Origin: Lepus europaeus
Taxonomy: Eukaryota; Chordata; Mammalia; Lagomorpha; Leporidae
Direction of reading: 5' to 3'
DNA length: 64,000 nt
Assembly (NCBI RefSeq): GCF_033115175.1
Contig: NC_084838.1
Coordinates: 66,308,468-66,372,467 of the forward strand
The notes beneath the pieces are model-generated. The model did not search any database. It was not told the origin of the DNA and saw only the letters and a program-made list of their open reading frames with translations. This document shows, piece after piece, positions 46,515 through 57,610 of the stretch (its first letter is position 1; each line of letters opens with the position of its first letter). Both the position numbers and the translations under genes were made by a program.

Positions 46515-48133
46515 GCCTCTTTCCTTCTCCTCCTCCTTGTGGTCTTTCTTACCTTTTGAAAAATAGTCGGGTATTCTGTGAATATCTGTAATTGTTAGGG
46601 TGCCAGCAAAAGCTGTGGTCAGAGAGGGTGATGTTCAACAATGAAAGAAGCCATCTGACCGAGCACTTGAACACTGGGCTCTTTCAGAATAGTGTAGATT
46701 GAGTCTAGGAACTTTGATTTTAAGTTGTCCCTCTCCTCATTCTTTGTTGGGAATGCACTGTGCACTGTGGATCGACATGAAGGGCTGGTTAATACAATTG
46801 GGGATGCTGTCGACTGTAATGGAACTGCTTTCTGTTCAGCCATGTAGCAGGCAGTGCATTACACAACACAAACGCATTTCTGAAATGTGATTGTGGACTG
46901 GTAACGGATGTACACCATGTACACAAAACAGGTCAAATTCTTATAAAAATGTATTTCCCTCTAAAACTTAATTTAAAAGAGTGAGAAAACTTGTTTTGAA
47001 CCAGCTTACACCTTGTTGTGGGAAGTGTGTAGAGTCTTACTAGTATGTGATTAGATTTAAATTGATTAGGTGGGGTGTCTTTGAATATTTTGGATGTTAC
47101 CTAAAAAAGTCTACTTCTTTCCCCAACCTAACCTATTATCTATTCCTGTGCGGGCTAATGAATACACATTTCCTTAGTTAAAGGGAGTCTCTTGTAAAAT
47201 GATTATCAGTGTGGAAAGGAATGATCCTTAAGATATAGTGGCACCATTTTATTCACAATTTAATATTTAATAAAATCTTCCTGTGCTACTCTTACATTTT
47301 CTGTGGAAGTGCAAAACTGAATCTTTGCACAGGTTTTATGTTGAAGAACTGAATAATTATCCAGTGTAAGTCAGTTAAATTCAATCCAACTTTGACCTAT
47401 CCGTGCCCTTGGTTGTTGTGAGGATTAACTAAGACAACACATCCAAAGTGTTTAGTCCAGTGATTGACACGCAGTGAAGCATCCAGTAAATGTTATTTGT
47501 ATTACTGTCATGAGCAGATGTAGATTCTGGGGCTGATGTTGTCACTATCAAGCCCCATGAACCTTGGCAAACAAACACCCTGAGCCCCAGTTTCTTAATC
47601 TGCAAAGCGTAGGGGTTGGATTTGCTGATAAGAATGCACTGTTCAAACTTTACAATAAATGATAATACCACCGGGGTAATTTCTATGAAGGCGTCAGTAA
47701 TAATTAGTTAAAGAGGAAGATTGGAATCATCAGCAGTTCACACCCTGGTGCTGCTTGGGGATTGCTCAAGCAATGATTTCACCATCTTTCCTTGAATTGT
47801 GGGCACAATTGTGAATATCCTTGCATGTCAATGTCAATGGCCACTTGTTCTGTGTTCTCCTTTTTATTCTCTCAGCCAGTGTCTGCCCCCCTTTAACTGT
47901 GTACTGCAGCAGCCACTAGGAAGCATGTGGCCACCTCATGACCTGGGTGTACACTTTTTTTGCGGTGCCCCCGCCTCCTTTTTCCTCATCCCTGACTGAG
48001 CTGAAGGAGTTTGTGAGTGGGCCTTTGTCCTCACTGTTCCTATGGTCACAGAGCTCTAATTGCTTTTGAGACACCCTGTCATTTTGTCCAGTGGTTCAAG
48101 AACTCAAGTGCATTTGCTACTTTCCTTTCTTGT
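46515..48133. other. Intronic sequence with a MIR relic
   Basis: MIR fragments lie at about 47385-47500 and possibly 47550-47620 (gccccagtttcttaatctgc). No exon supported. Confidence 0.5.
47385..47500 (+). repeat. MIR 3' fragment
   Basis: The order ttgttgtgaggattaactaa, agtgtttagtccagtgattg, catccagtaaatgttatttg matches the MIR 3' half (gttgtgaggattaaatga ... cttagaacagtgcctgg ... gctcaataaatgttag). Confidence 0.55.
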
Positions 48134-48495
48134 TTAACCCTTTTTTCTTTTTCTTTTTCTTTTTTTTTTTTGGACAGGCAGAGTGGATAGAGCGAGAGAC
48201 AGAGAGAAAGGTCTTCCTTTTTGCCGTTGGTTCACCCTCCAATGGCCGCTGTGGCCAGCGCACCGCGCTGATTGGAAGCCAGGAGCCAGGTGCTTCTCCT
48301 GGTCTCCCATGCGGGTGCAGGGCCCAAGCACTTGGGCCATCCTCCACTGCACTCCCGGGCCATAGCAGAGAGCTGGCCTGGAAGGGGGGCAACCGGAATA
48401 GAATCCGGCACCCCGAGCGGGACTAGAACCCGGTGTGCCGGCACCACAAGGCGGAGGATTAGCCTGTTAAGCCACGGCCTTAACCCTTTTTTCTT
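48134..48495 (-). mobile_element. CSINE retroposon (young subfamily), full length
   Basis: The body is 48150-48479 (ggacaggcagagtggataga to gttaagccacggc). A 16-bp perfect target-site duplication (ttaacccttttttctt) lies at 48134-48149 and 48480-48495. The head is closed by the duplication slightly early (gccacggc). The 102-111 codon frames here are SINE sequence. Confidence 0.93.
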
Positions 48496-48504
48496 AATAA
48501 TAAG

Positions 48505-48836
48505 ATGCTTTTCTTTTTCTTACATTTTAATTGATTTGAAAGCCAAAGTGACAGAAGAGAGAGAGGGAGAGACAAAGTAAGAGATCTTCCATCTACTGGT
48601 TCGGTGTCCAGATGGAAGCTGGGGCTGGGGCTGGGCAAGGCCAAAGCCAGGAGTCTGGAACTCCATCCAGGCCTCCCTTGTGGATGGCAGGAGTCCAGGC
48701 ACTTGGGCCATCTTCTGCTGATTTCCTGGGTGTATTATCATGGAGCTGAATCGGAAGTAAGCAATAGGGATCTCTCAGATGTGAGATCTGGTATTGCAGG
48801 CTGCAGCTTAACCTGCTGTGCCACATGCTGGCCCCC
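48505..48836 (-). mobile_element. CSINE retroposon (older subfamily)
   Basis: The tail complement (ttctttttcttacattttaat), tctactggttcggtgtccag, gaactccatccaggcctccc and head complement (gtgccacatgctggcccc) are present. The body includes a short gctggg duplication. Confidence 0.85.
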
Positions 48837-48851
48837 TTCTTTTTTTCTTCC

Positions 48852-49168
48852 TTTAAAAAAAATCTGATTTATTTACTTGAAAGGCAGAGTAACAGGGTGG
48901 GGAAGGTGAGGGAGAAAGAAGGTGAAAGCTTTTCCATCTGGGACTGCCAGGACTTGGCAGTGTTGAAGCCAGGAAGAAGGAACTCCATCTGGACCTACTA
49001 TATAGCTAGTAGGGGCCCGCACTCCTGTGCTTTCATTTGCTGCCTCCCTGGTGCATCAGCAAGAAGCTGGTCATCAGCAGAGCAGCCAGGACTTGAAGCA
49101 GCATTCTGACAAAGGATGTGTACTTCCCAAGTGTTAGCCTAACCCACTGCCCCACAACCACCCCCCCT
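48852..49168 (-). mobile_element. CSINE retroposon, diverged
   Basis: The tail complement (ttaaaaaaaatctgatttattt), acttgaaaggcagagtaaca, gaactccatctggac, agaagctggtcatcagcagag and a decayed head (gccccacaaccaccccc) are present. It is the third minus-strand CSINE in a row. Confidence 0.82.
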
Positions 49169-49344
49169 TCTTAAGAACTAACTTGGAAATGCCCTGAAAT
49201 CTTCAGTCTTTATAAAATTCTCTTTGTATCTTCTCATCCTTTTGATTTTTTTCTATTTTGTAAATTAATAATCAAAATATCAATCTCTTTAAATTTATGC
49301 AAAGCTACATTTTTGAAAGGTAGAAAAAGAGTTAAGAGTTTGGG

Positions 49345-49570
49345 GTCTGGAAAAACTAAGGTCCTGAACCTTCATCTCACCTCTCTTGTCAAAGCTGTGA
49401 GACTTTGGGTAGGTCACTTAATCTGTTTTGCCTCACATATTTGTAAAATGAGGATAATAATAGCACTTACTTTTTAGGGATGTTTTAGAACTGAAAAGAG
49501 TGAGTGTATTTAAAGTAACTGGGGCAGTGTATAACTTAAACATAGTAAGGACTCAAATTTGAGCTTTTAT
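49345..49570 (+). repeat. MIR, nearly complete
   Basis: The order gtgagactttgggtaggtca, cttaatctgttttgcctcac, ttgtaaaatgaggataataa, tagcacttac, ggatgttttagaactg, aacatagtaaggactcaaat closely follows the MIR core and 3' half. It is the best-preserved MIR in the window. Confidence 0.65.
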
Positions 49571-49689
49571 AAATAATTAGAGTTTGTGGATGTATTACCC
49601 AGAAAATGTTTTGTCTCAGCTACATTATAACTTTTAACCAAGTTATATAGTTTACTAAGGAACCTCATACCAGTAATATTATTTAACTT

Positions 49690-49805
49690 TCCTGATAAAT
49701 TACAGAGACATTATTGTTATTTCCATTTTACAGATTATAAAAGTGAAAATCAAGGAAGTCAGCCATTTGCTGAAGTTAAGGCAAGTTAGTGGTAGACTGA
49801 AACTG
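49690..49805 (-). repeat. MIR fragment
   Basis: The segment attattgttatttccatttt, acagattataaaagtgaaaat, caaggaagtcagccatttgc, aagttagtggtagactgaa is the minus-strand MIR order (attatccccattttacagatg ... agctagtaagtggcagagc). Confidence 0.52.
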
Positions 49806-50099
49806 TTAGAAGCAGTGGTTTCTATGGTTGATTCATTACCCAGTGCTATCAAAATATTTTATAAATGAGCATATTTCTAGAGGGATTTGCATTAAGCGTA
49901 GCACTTATTTCTTCCTAAGTGTTCAAGAGGTAGTTGTTCCATTTCAGGTGAGCAAATGCTTGTGGGCAACTCCGGTATAACTGGCATTGACCATGGGAAA
50001 AGTATAATTCACCAAGAAACTGCAGTCAGTACGATGTTTGTTATAATAAAACTTCTTACTGGGTTATAAGGACCTCCAAACAATGCCCCTCTGATCATT

Positions 50100-50760
50100 T
50101 TTAAAGAGAAATTGGAAACCGGAAAGCTATACAGCAGTAAAAAAGAAAAAAATGAACTAGTACACGCACAAAATTGATGAATCTCGGGGGCTGGTGCTGT
50201 GGCTCACTTGGTTGGTCCTCCACCTGTGGTGCTGGCATCCTGTATGGGCATCGGGTTCTAGTCCCGGCTGCTCCTCTTCCAGTCCAGCTCTCTGCTGTGG
50301 CCCGGGAGGGTGGTGGAGGATGGCCCAGGACCTTGGGCCCTGCACCCGCATGGGAGACCAGGAGGAGACACCTGGCTCCTGCCTTTGGATCGCCACTTGG
50401 AGAGTGAACCAATGGAGGGGGGACCTTTCTCTCTGTCTCTGTCTCACTGTCTAGATCTGTCAAATTAATTTAAAAAATTGATGAATCTCAAAAACATTAC
50501 TGTGAGAAACAATCTAGAAAAAAGGTGTATATGTTGCATGATTCCCTTTATTTGAAATTTAAAATGGGTAAAAGCTAGTCTATAGTGAGAAAAATAATGA
50601 CAGTGGCTACTTTGGAAAAAGGGAAGTGAGAGGAGAGGAGTGTGAATGGATGAGTATATGAGGAAGTTCTCTGGGGTGGAAGAAATGTTCTGTATCTTTC
50701 ATAAGGGTGTGGTTTACATGCACATATATATTTGTAAAAGCTCATCAAATTCACAAACTC
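50100..50760 (+). repeat. L1M 3' end, split by a CSINE
   Basis: The left part (tacagcagtaaaaaagaaaa) corresponds to the attcagccataaaaaggaatg region. The right part (atgaatctcaaaaacattac, tgttgcatgattccctttat, ttgaaatttaaaatgggtaa, atagtgagaaaaataatgac, ttctctggggtggaagaaat, gttctgtatctttcataa, gtggtttacatgc) follows the old L1M 3' end in order. A CSINE with a 16-bp target duplication is inserted at 50186. Confidence 0.65.
50170..50489 (+). mobile_element. CSINE retroposon, hybrid of older head and younger 3' half
   Basis: The body is 50186-50473. The head (ggggctggtgctgtggctca ... gcatcctgtatgggcatcgg) is of the older type. From gtggcccgggag onward, including gggagaccaggagg, gagagtgaaccaatgga and tttctctctgtctctgtctc, it is of the younger type. 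A perfect 16-bp target-site duplication (aaaattgatgaatctc) lies at 50170-50185 and 50474-50489. Confidence 0.93.
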
Positions 50761-52440
50761 TTGGCAGTTTGCTATAAATCTTGCTTCTGTTTTTTATAAT
50801 GTGAAAAAATAATTTACATGAACAATTGAGAAAACATTAATGATGATTATTCATTCAGTATGTTAATCTGTCAACAAGTAAATGTAAAATAGACACCCTT
50901 GGAAAACACCATTGCTGATAGTATGCAAAGTGTTTCCAAGAATATTTGTTTTCTTTGCAAGTGCATTGTTTGGAACACTCTGGCCCACATAGGTGGAGAA
51001 GTTGAACACATCCAGAGTTATTTAAAAAAAAAAAATAGAAAAACTGCCATGGCTTGAGCTGTCTGAGTTTACTTGAGGATAGAATGTCACACATTTTATA
51101 TGGCACATTTAATTTTACTCTGTTGCAAAGGTTAAAGCTTTACAGTGAATCCAGGTCCCTTATTACATTTTGATAACTAGTTCTGCAGCTGAATGTCAGT
51201 TCTAGAGCAACTCTGTTTACCCCATAGTAATTTGAGTGTCTGACTCTCTAGAAGTACTACTGACAAACAGACCATTGTAGCCTACTAGGACTGCTGTAAC
51301 AGAATGCTATAAATGAGGTGACTTAAACAGCAGATCATTTCTCACTGTTATGAAGGCTGTTCAGCGAAGATCAAGATGCTACTCTCTTGAGAGTGCTGTC
51401 TCCTGGCCTACAGAAAGATTCCCTCTTGCTGCGTCCTCTCACGGTGGAGAGAGAAGCTGGCTGTGTCATGCTTCTTCTTATAAAGGCATTCATGCATTCA
51501 AGAGGGCTCCAAGCTCATGACCTAACTACTTCCCCAAGCCCTGCCTCCAACTACCACCACATTGGGGATTAGGGCTTCAACATAGGACTTTAGAGGGATA
51601 CAGGTATTCAGTTCCCAGTGTATACACATATTGGTTCAGAAGTCTTTAACTATCACCAGGCTCAAGGCAATAACCCCTTTGAAGTTAGAAATGGTTCGTT
51701 TTCCACTATACCTGTGTGCTTCATGATCAGTGTATCAGTCTTCATCTGTGGGCTGTGTAGCCAAAAGACCTTCCTGGGATTTACTTCTTTTGTTAATGAT
51801 AGAAACACTAGCAAAATACATCAAACAGTGCCCAACACATTATTGAATATATTACTATCTGATTATTTTGAGGGGGGTGATAAGTGCTAATTAAATGTGC
51901 TTCAGGATATTGTACTAATAATTATGAAAATGTAGATATTTCAAGGAAGATACTCTTCCACATAATATCAGGCCTATTATTTTAAATGAATCCTATTGAA
52001 GTTCATTTAGCTATGGCTTAATTGGATTAGATCCATGTATAGTTTAATTCAAAAATTTTAATAACCTCTGGAGAATAAGAATAAATCTTTGAGTGATGGG
52101 ATATGATAAATTCTATAGGTTAAATGCATGCTCTGCTTTGAAATGTAAATGGTGAGGTGATTTACATTGTAGAGTCTGGGAGGAAAATAAGAATCTGGTT
52201 ACTTTTTTGTGAAAAAAAAAATTAAAATTCCCTTAATATCAAATAGACTGGATTGAGCCATTAATTCATTCATCATAGATTTTGCTTTGTTTGGAGGATT
52301 GAAATTTGAATTGAAAATTATCCTTACTCTTAATCAACTTACTCTGCTAGTGGAGATGGAAAGGAGGAAAGATTTTTATAGGAATTTAGTGTGGCAACAT
52401 TTTAATAGAAGTACAGTGAACCTATGGAAGAGGAAGTAAT
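50761..52440. other. Intronic sequence with one ancient repeat
   Basis: An old interspersed repeat (51270-51615) is listed separately. The remainder is AT-rich with no exon supported. Confidence 0.5.
51270..51615. repeat. Ancient mammalian interspersed repeat
   Basis: The order aggactgctgtaacagaatg, ctataaatgaggtgacttaa, tttctcactgttatgaagg, cttctataaaggc-type text, tcatgacctaactacttccc, ccctgcctccaactaccacc, acattggggattagggcttc, aacataggactttagaggga matches a very common family whose intact form reads ...ctgctataacaaaatacc ... cacattgggg.ttagggcttcaacatatg. I recognise the pattern but not the exact family name. Confidence 0.6.
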
Positions 52441-52444
52441 CAGC

Positions 52445-52465
52445 TGTGTGTGTGTGTGTGTGTGT
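52445..52465. repeat. (TG)n microsatellite
   Basis: A pure TG run. Confidence 0.88.
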
Positions 52466-52579
52466 TAGGGGCAGAGAGTAGGAGATACCAGGGTTTGATA
52501 CAAAGAATGAATAGATATCAGATTTAACCAAGAGCAAAATAATACTGGAGTTGGAAGGATGCCCAGGAAGCATGCCCAG

Positions 52580-53600
52580 TGAGTATCCTTGAGGCCTTTT
52601 AAAGGCATTATGGGAACATGAGTGTGGAGTTAGAGAACCAGAAGTAGTAGTCAGCGACCAGATCATGCAGAGATTTGAATTTTGGTATCTGTGATGTTGT
52701 CTGTGTGCCAGGCGCTATGCTAGGCACAGGACATTTACTAGTGATCCAAAGATCCTGACCGTTGTGGAGCTCAGCATCCAGCAGGAGAGTCAAATAATAG
52801 ATAAATATGCAATTGCAAGTTGGTTAAGAGCTATGGTAGGGAATAAAAGGTGATGTCTACCCTCTTAGGATTCTGGTCTTGTAATTCTCTTTGTGGAAGC
52901 AACATGTGAATAGATATCTGAAAGACGAGAAGTAATCAGCTGGCAGTGAGTGGTGGCTATCGCATGTATGAAGGACAGAGACCGGAAATAACTTTTTGAT
53001 AACTGAAAGGAGACCAGCAAGGCCTGGAGGGTTGTAGACTGGAAAAGTCAAAAATGATTAGGATTGGAAAGAGCTGGGAGGAGGTTTGATGCCTTGGGGC
53101 CTCGTGGGCCTTAGTAATGAGATTGGATTTCAGTGAAGTCACAATGAGAGATTGTGGGAAGAGTTGTAGGCAGAAGAGTGACACATTGAATTTTGTTTTT
53201 AAAAGATTCCTCTGGCTGCAGTGTGGAGAATGGATTGGGAAGTAACAAGAGGAGAATTAGGAAAACCATTTAGGAAGCTATTGTAGGTAGTACTGATGAG
53301 AAATGGGAATGGCAAAGGAGGCAAGATTTCTGAATGGTTGGACAGGGGCAGGGGCACGTGAAAGAGCAGAAGGGTTAGGAAAGATAGACTTTTTTTTTTT
53401 TTTTTTGGAAAAGGTGTAATTTGCCGAGTCTGGGGAAAAGTGGCAATTGAATATACTGGAGAATGGGGAAATCAGTTTGGGAATCTTTGATTTTAAGAGC
53501 ATCATGGAATATCCAGAAAGACAGGGGGACTTCCTACTGTATGATTCTGAAGCTTAAAGGCATGAAAGCCATTCAAATAAGAGTTTGAGGGGGTAAGTAT
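52580..53600 (+). repeat. Ancient L1M-type 3' UTR fragments
   Basis: The segment contains gtgtgccaggcgctatgctagg, gttgtggagctcagcatcc, taagagctatggtagggaat, atatctgaaagacgagaag, gtgggccttagtaatgag, aagagtgacacattgaattt, tcctctggctgcagtgtgga, tttaggaagctattgtaggt and aagcttaaaggcatgaaag. It follows a long L1M 3' UTR consensus in order. A shorter related piece (cagatcatgcagagatttg) lies just upstream, suggesting two fragments. A T-run (53391-53407) interrupts it. Confidence 0.58.
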
Positions 53601-53959
53601 TTGGCCTCTCTCTCTTTTTTTTTTTTTTTAAAACAGGCAGAGTGGACAGTGAGAGAGAGAGAGAGAGACAGAGAGAAAGGTCTTCCTTTTGCCATTGGCT
53701 CACCCTTCAATGGCTGCCGCGGCTGGCGCATTGCACTGATCTGAAGGCAGGAGCCAGGTGCTTCTCCTGGTCTCCCATGGGGTGCAGGGCCCAAGGACTT
53801 GGGCCATCCTCCACTGCACTCCCGGGCCACAGCAGAGAGCTGGACTGGAAGGGGGGCAACCGGGACAGAATCTGGCGCCCCAACCCGGACTAGAACCCGG
53901 TGTGCTGGCGCTGCTAGGCAGAGGATTAGACTGTTGAGGCATGGCGCCGGCCTTGGCCT
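53601..53959 (-). mobile_element. CSINE retroposon (young subfamily), full length
   Basis: The body is about 53617-53952, from the T-run and aaaacaggcagagtggacag to the head complement ggcatggcgccggcc. The flanks ttggcctctctct and ttggcctaactct suggest a target-site duplication with two changes. The 141-codon minus frame is SINE sequence. Confidence 0.9.
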
Positions 53960-54300
53960 AACTCTAAAGACACCAGTTACGATGTCCATGTCCCACATTG
54001 AAGTACCTGGGTCTGATATTCAGCTCTGGCTCCTGACTCCAGTTTTCTGCTACTGCAGACCCTGGAGGCAGCGGTGATCACTCAAGTAAATGGATACCTA
54101 CTGCTCACATGTGATATCTGGTTTGAATTCCAGGCTTCTGACTTTGGCCCCATTCCAGCTGTAACCATTGTAGGCATTTGAGGAGTGAACCACTGGATAG
54201 GAGCATGCACGCTCTCTTTCTCTCTCTTTCTCTCTCTCTCTCTCTCCCCCTCTCTTTCTCTCTCTCTCCCCCCAATACATTTATTTATTTATTTTTTAAA
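53960..54300 (+). mobile_element. CSINE, oldest subfamily, head lost
   Basis: The segment gggtctgatattcagctctgg, tcctgactccagttttctgc, tgcagaccctggaggcag, ggtgatcactcaagtaaatgg, gaattccaggcttctgactt, ggcatttgaggagtgaacca is the body and 3' part of an old CSINE on the plus strand. It ends in a long CT tract and aatacatttatttatttattt. Its 5' part is missing next to the younger minus-strand CSINE. Confidence 0.68.
54211..54273. repeat. (CT)n low-complexity tract
   Basis: An expanded pyrimidine tract within the 3' end of the old CSINE. Confidence 0.9.
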
Positions 54301-56108
54301 TGGTGGACCGTTTTTAAGAGGTGGACCATTGAGTAGGATGGAAAGAGAATGCTCTATTAAATATCTTGCTAGAGCATCTGCCCTTTCTTCAGCTGTAGAT
54401 GAGAGACCTTCAAAGGATTTCATGCAGAAGACTGAACTGACTGCAAGTGTTTTTCAGAAAGATCACAAGGCAGGCTATGTGAATATTGGGATTAGTTTGA
54501 GGAGCAGAAATCTGTTAATCTTTTCTGTTCCCAATCTATTAAATTGTTTTAGCTTCAAGAACTAACTGCAAGCTTGTATTAATATTTGGGAAAAGGGGGA
54601 TATGTTGTTTAACAGAACTGTTTTCAAGTTCTGTTGTCAGCTGCAGGACCTCAAGCCAATCGCTTGACCTCATCAGCTTTGGTTTCCTTATGTGTACTAT
54701 GGGGATAAAAAACAGCCCCCAATGAGGACTATGAAGATTAATGCAAAGCACACATAAGTCCTTGGTAATGTTACTTATTATTGATACTATATTTTCAAGC
54801 ATTTACATGTAACTTTCATAATGGTTTTGTCTCAGTCATTGCACTTCTCTTGTCCCATGTGGCAATATTTTAACATTAGCCTTCAATAACCATGTCTTTA
54901 ACCTTCCAACCAAGGTATAACTGTAACAATTCTACTCTCTCTGGGAGAATTTCCAAATTGTAGTGAGCGCCTGGCTGTGCACAATTTAAAGTGCACTTTC
55001 TCTGTCAGAACACATGTTTATATTGGTTTTCCCTATAACATTTTATTCCCAGTTCTTATAGCCATTTATTCCTCGGTCTACGTTAGCTTTGATAGCAGTT
55101 AAGGTACCACAGCACTTGCTATGGCAGACATTACAAGGGCGTGTATAAATGTTTCAGGGGCAACAGTCAAAGCAAATAGATGTCCTTTGTCATGGGGAGC
55201 CGTCAGTGACTCAACTTGGTACAGAATAGGAAGCATAAGAAGTGTGTAACCCCTTGTGAATTTATAGCATTATGGAAGCTGAAAAATGCTTACTTAAGAG
55301 ACCCAAACCCAAACTGAAATGACTAGAAGTATACTTTTCCAGTGACTTTCTTGTTTGCTGGAGTGCTAGCAATGAAACCTGCAACTGCCTTGATTGCAGA
55401 ATATTTAAAGACTTTTTCTTTGTTTCAGAGTTAGCTTTCTTAAGGTGTTAAGGGAAAGATAGAATATATATGTAACTTGTCATTTGCTAATTATTTTTCA
55501 ATACTAATAAGTCATTATTTTGCAAATTTTATCTTAGGCCTGTTGATGAGAGCATGTGTGTCCAATAACACTTCAAAAGTACTCAGAAATACTGATTGTT
55601 GAATATCTGGCATATCCATGAGAAATCACAGTTTGGTTAGTGGAAAATTGTAGCAAACAAACTATCAAGAAAGAAGTAATCATAAACAGAAATTTACTGT
55701 ATATTCAAAATTGTTATTTATGTTCTTAAAACAATACCCATATCTTAAAAATCTGACACAAGAGGAACCCATCATTTGAAATTAATTGCAAATTTAATTC
55801 TGATAACATTTCAGTTGCCCATAGGTCTAATTATAAATATATTGGTGAAGATACTGAAATATAGAAGTTTTTTCTGTGACCCTAAAATTATGGGTATCAG
55901 ATACCAAATTCAGATTTCAATCCAAGAGGTAAATTTTCCAAAAAAAAAAAAAAATACTGAAAATTGTTTTAGGGGCTGGGATTGAAAGAGAGTATTCATG
56001 AACATGAATTTTTTTGGCAAAAGCAATTATTATATAAGTACATTTCCCACAATCTGGAAAAAACAAATTTGGAAAGAAACTTGAAAGGGAGCATGTTTAG
56101 AGCCTTAA
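54301..56108. other. Intronic sequence with a MIR relic
   Basis: A MIR lies at 54618-54785. No exon supported. An A-run at about 55941-55954 has weak flanking similarity (see rejected items). Confidence 0.5.
54618..54785 (+). repeat. MIR
   Basis: The order agctgcaggacctcaagcca, atcgcttgacctcatcagct, ttggtttccttatgtgtact, atggggataaaaaacagccc, gaagattaatgcaaagc, ttggtaatgttacttattat follows sense-strand MIR. Confidence 0.55.
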
Positions 56109-56532
56109 TGTGTTTCCAGAGTTTTTTATTTTTTATTTATTTATTTTTTTGACAGGCAGAGTGGACAGTGAGAGAGAGAGAGAGAGAAAGGTCTTCCTTT
56201 GCCGTTGGTTCACCCTCCAATGGCCGCCACGGTTGACGCGCTGCGGCCGGCGCACCGCGCTGATCCGATGGCAGGAGCCAGGTGCTTCTCCTGGTCTCCC
56301 ATGGGATGCAGGGCCCAAGCTCTTGAACCATCCTCCACTGCACTCCCTGGCCACAGCAGAGAGCTGGCCTGTAAGAGGGGCAGCTGGGACAGAACCGGTG
56401 CCCCGACCGGGACTAGAACCCGGTGTGCCGGCGCCGCAAGGCGGAGGATTAGCCTAGTGAGCCGTGGTGCCGGCGCCGCAAGGCGGAGGATTAGCCTAGT
56501 GAGCCGTGGCACCGGCTGTGTTTCCAGAGTTT
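56109..56532 (-). mobile_element. CSINE retroposon (young subfamily) with duplicated 5' end
   Basis: The body is 56125-56516. A perfect 16-bp target-site duplication (tgtgtttccagagttt) lies at 56109-56124 and 56517-56532. The 42 bases at 56426-56467 are repeated in tandem at 56468-56509 (tgccggcgccgcaaggcgg ... gagccgtgg). The duplicated part is the tRNA-like 5' region, including the box-A end. The duplication is inside the target-site duplications. Confidence 0.94.
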
Positions 56533-56868
56533 AAGGGATCTGCTGGATTGACGTCTTTATCCCTCCTTGCAAAGGCTAGGGTCAAGAACCAGAGAAGTTG
56601 GCTGGTTATCACCATGAAGGAAAGAAGAGTTAGCCTCATTAGGACTGGCCTTCACTTCCAGAGTGAGCTGGGGCAGAGTTGTAAGGTCCCACACAAAGGG
56701 TTTCTAAGAGAAAGGGGCATACTTCAGCAGAAGTTGCTCTGGATTCTCAGGGGCTATGGAGGGAGTAGTGATAGGTAGGGGAAATGAGGAGACATATGTT
56801 CAGTGCAGGAAGTAGTGGGGCCTAGGAATTGAGTACCTGCTGAAGAAACCAGTTGTGTAGCACCTGCA

Positions 56869-56889
56869 ACACACACACACACACACACA
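56869..56889. repeat. (CA)n microsatellite
   Basis: A pure CA run followed by an AG run. Confidence 0.9.
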
Positions 56890-57449
56890 GAAAGAGAGAG
56901 AGAACTGTAAACATTAGTTGGGTCTAGAGAGTGTGTGATCTGCTAACAACCACAGCCGTGTAAGAGTTTTGTCCTTTTAGGTTTTGTCCTTTTTATCACT
57001 TCTGCCTCATTGTTCAGGGGGCAAAAAAGCTATTAATTGGGGAAGTAGAGGGATCGGAGGAGATAAAGGGCAAGGAAAAGGAGGGGCTGACCACATCTTT
57101 TTTCACTTATTGTTGTCTGCAGCCAATCCTAGTTTGGTGAGAGAGGTGTCTGTAACGTGAAGTTTTCAGTGTGATATGTTGCACTGTGTACTCTAATTTA
57201 TGAGTTGAGACTGTATTTGTTGATGTAGAGGTACTGTAACACATGTGTGCATGTGTCTGTGTGTATTTCAACTTCAAGGAAGCATTTGCTGAGAAATTAG
57301 TTTTTTTTGTTTAAATGCTGATTAGGTTTTATGACATTTAATAATAAGCTAATATCCATGATCCTGTTTTGTCCTTTTCAAATAAAAAGCTGGATTGAGG
57401 TCAAGGACTCTGTCTCATCTTAAATACTGAAGTTTAAAAACAGGATATT

Positions 57450-57610
57450 GGTGCTGGATTGCCTAGGGTAGAATCTCAACTCAATTGCTTACTAGCTGAG
57501 TGACCTTTGGTTAAGTTACTTAATTTATTTGTGCCTCAGTTTTTCATCTATATAATGGCAAAATAATTTTCAACTGGATTATAGGTGGTTGTATTAAATA
57601 TACAAATATA
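57450..57610 (+). repeat. MIR
   Basis: The order tagaatctcaactcaattgc, ttactagctgagtgacct, ttggttaagttacttaattt, tgtgcctcagtttttcatc, tatataatggcaaaataa follows MIR closely. Confidence 0.62.

Noticed and set aside
54185..54565. A 126-codon plus-strand frame
   Set aside because: Its N-terminal half is the (CT)n tract of an old CSINE (Ser/Leu repeats); the rest has no recognised domain.
55852..55964. A possible short retroposon ending in the A-run at 55941-55954
   Set aside because: Only about nine bases (atactgaaa) repeat on the two sides, and the body matches nothing I recognise. Chance is likely.
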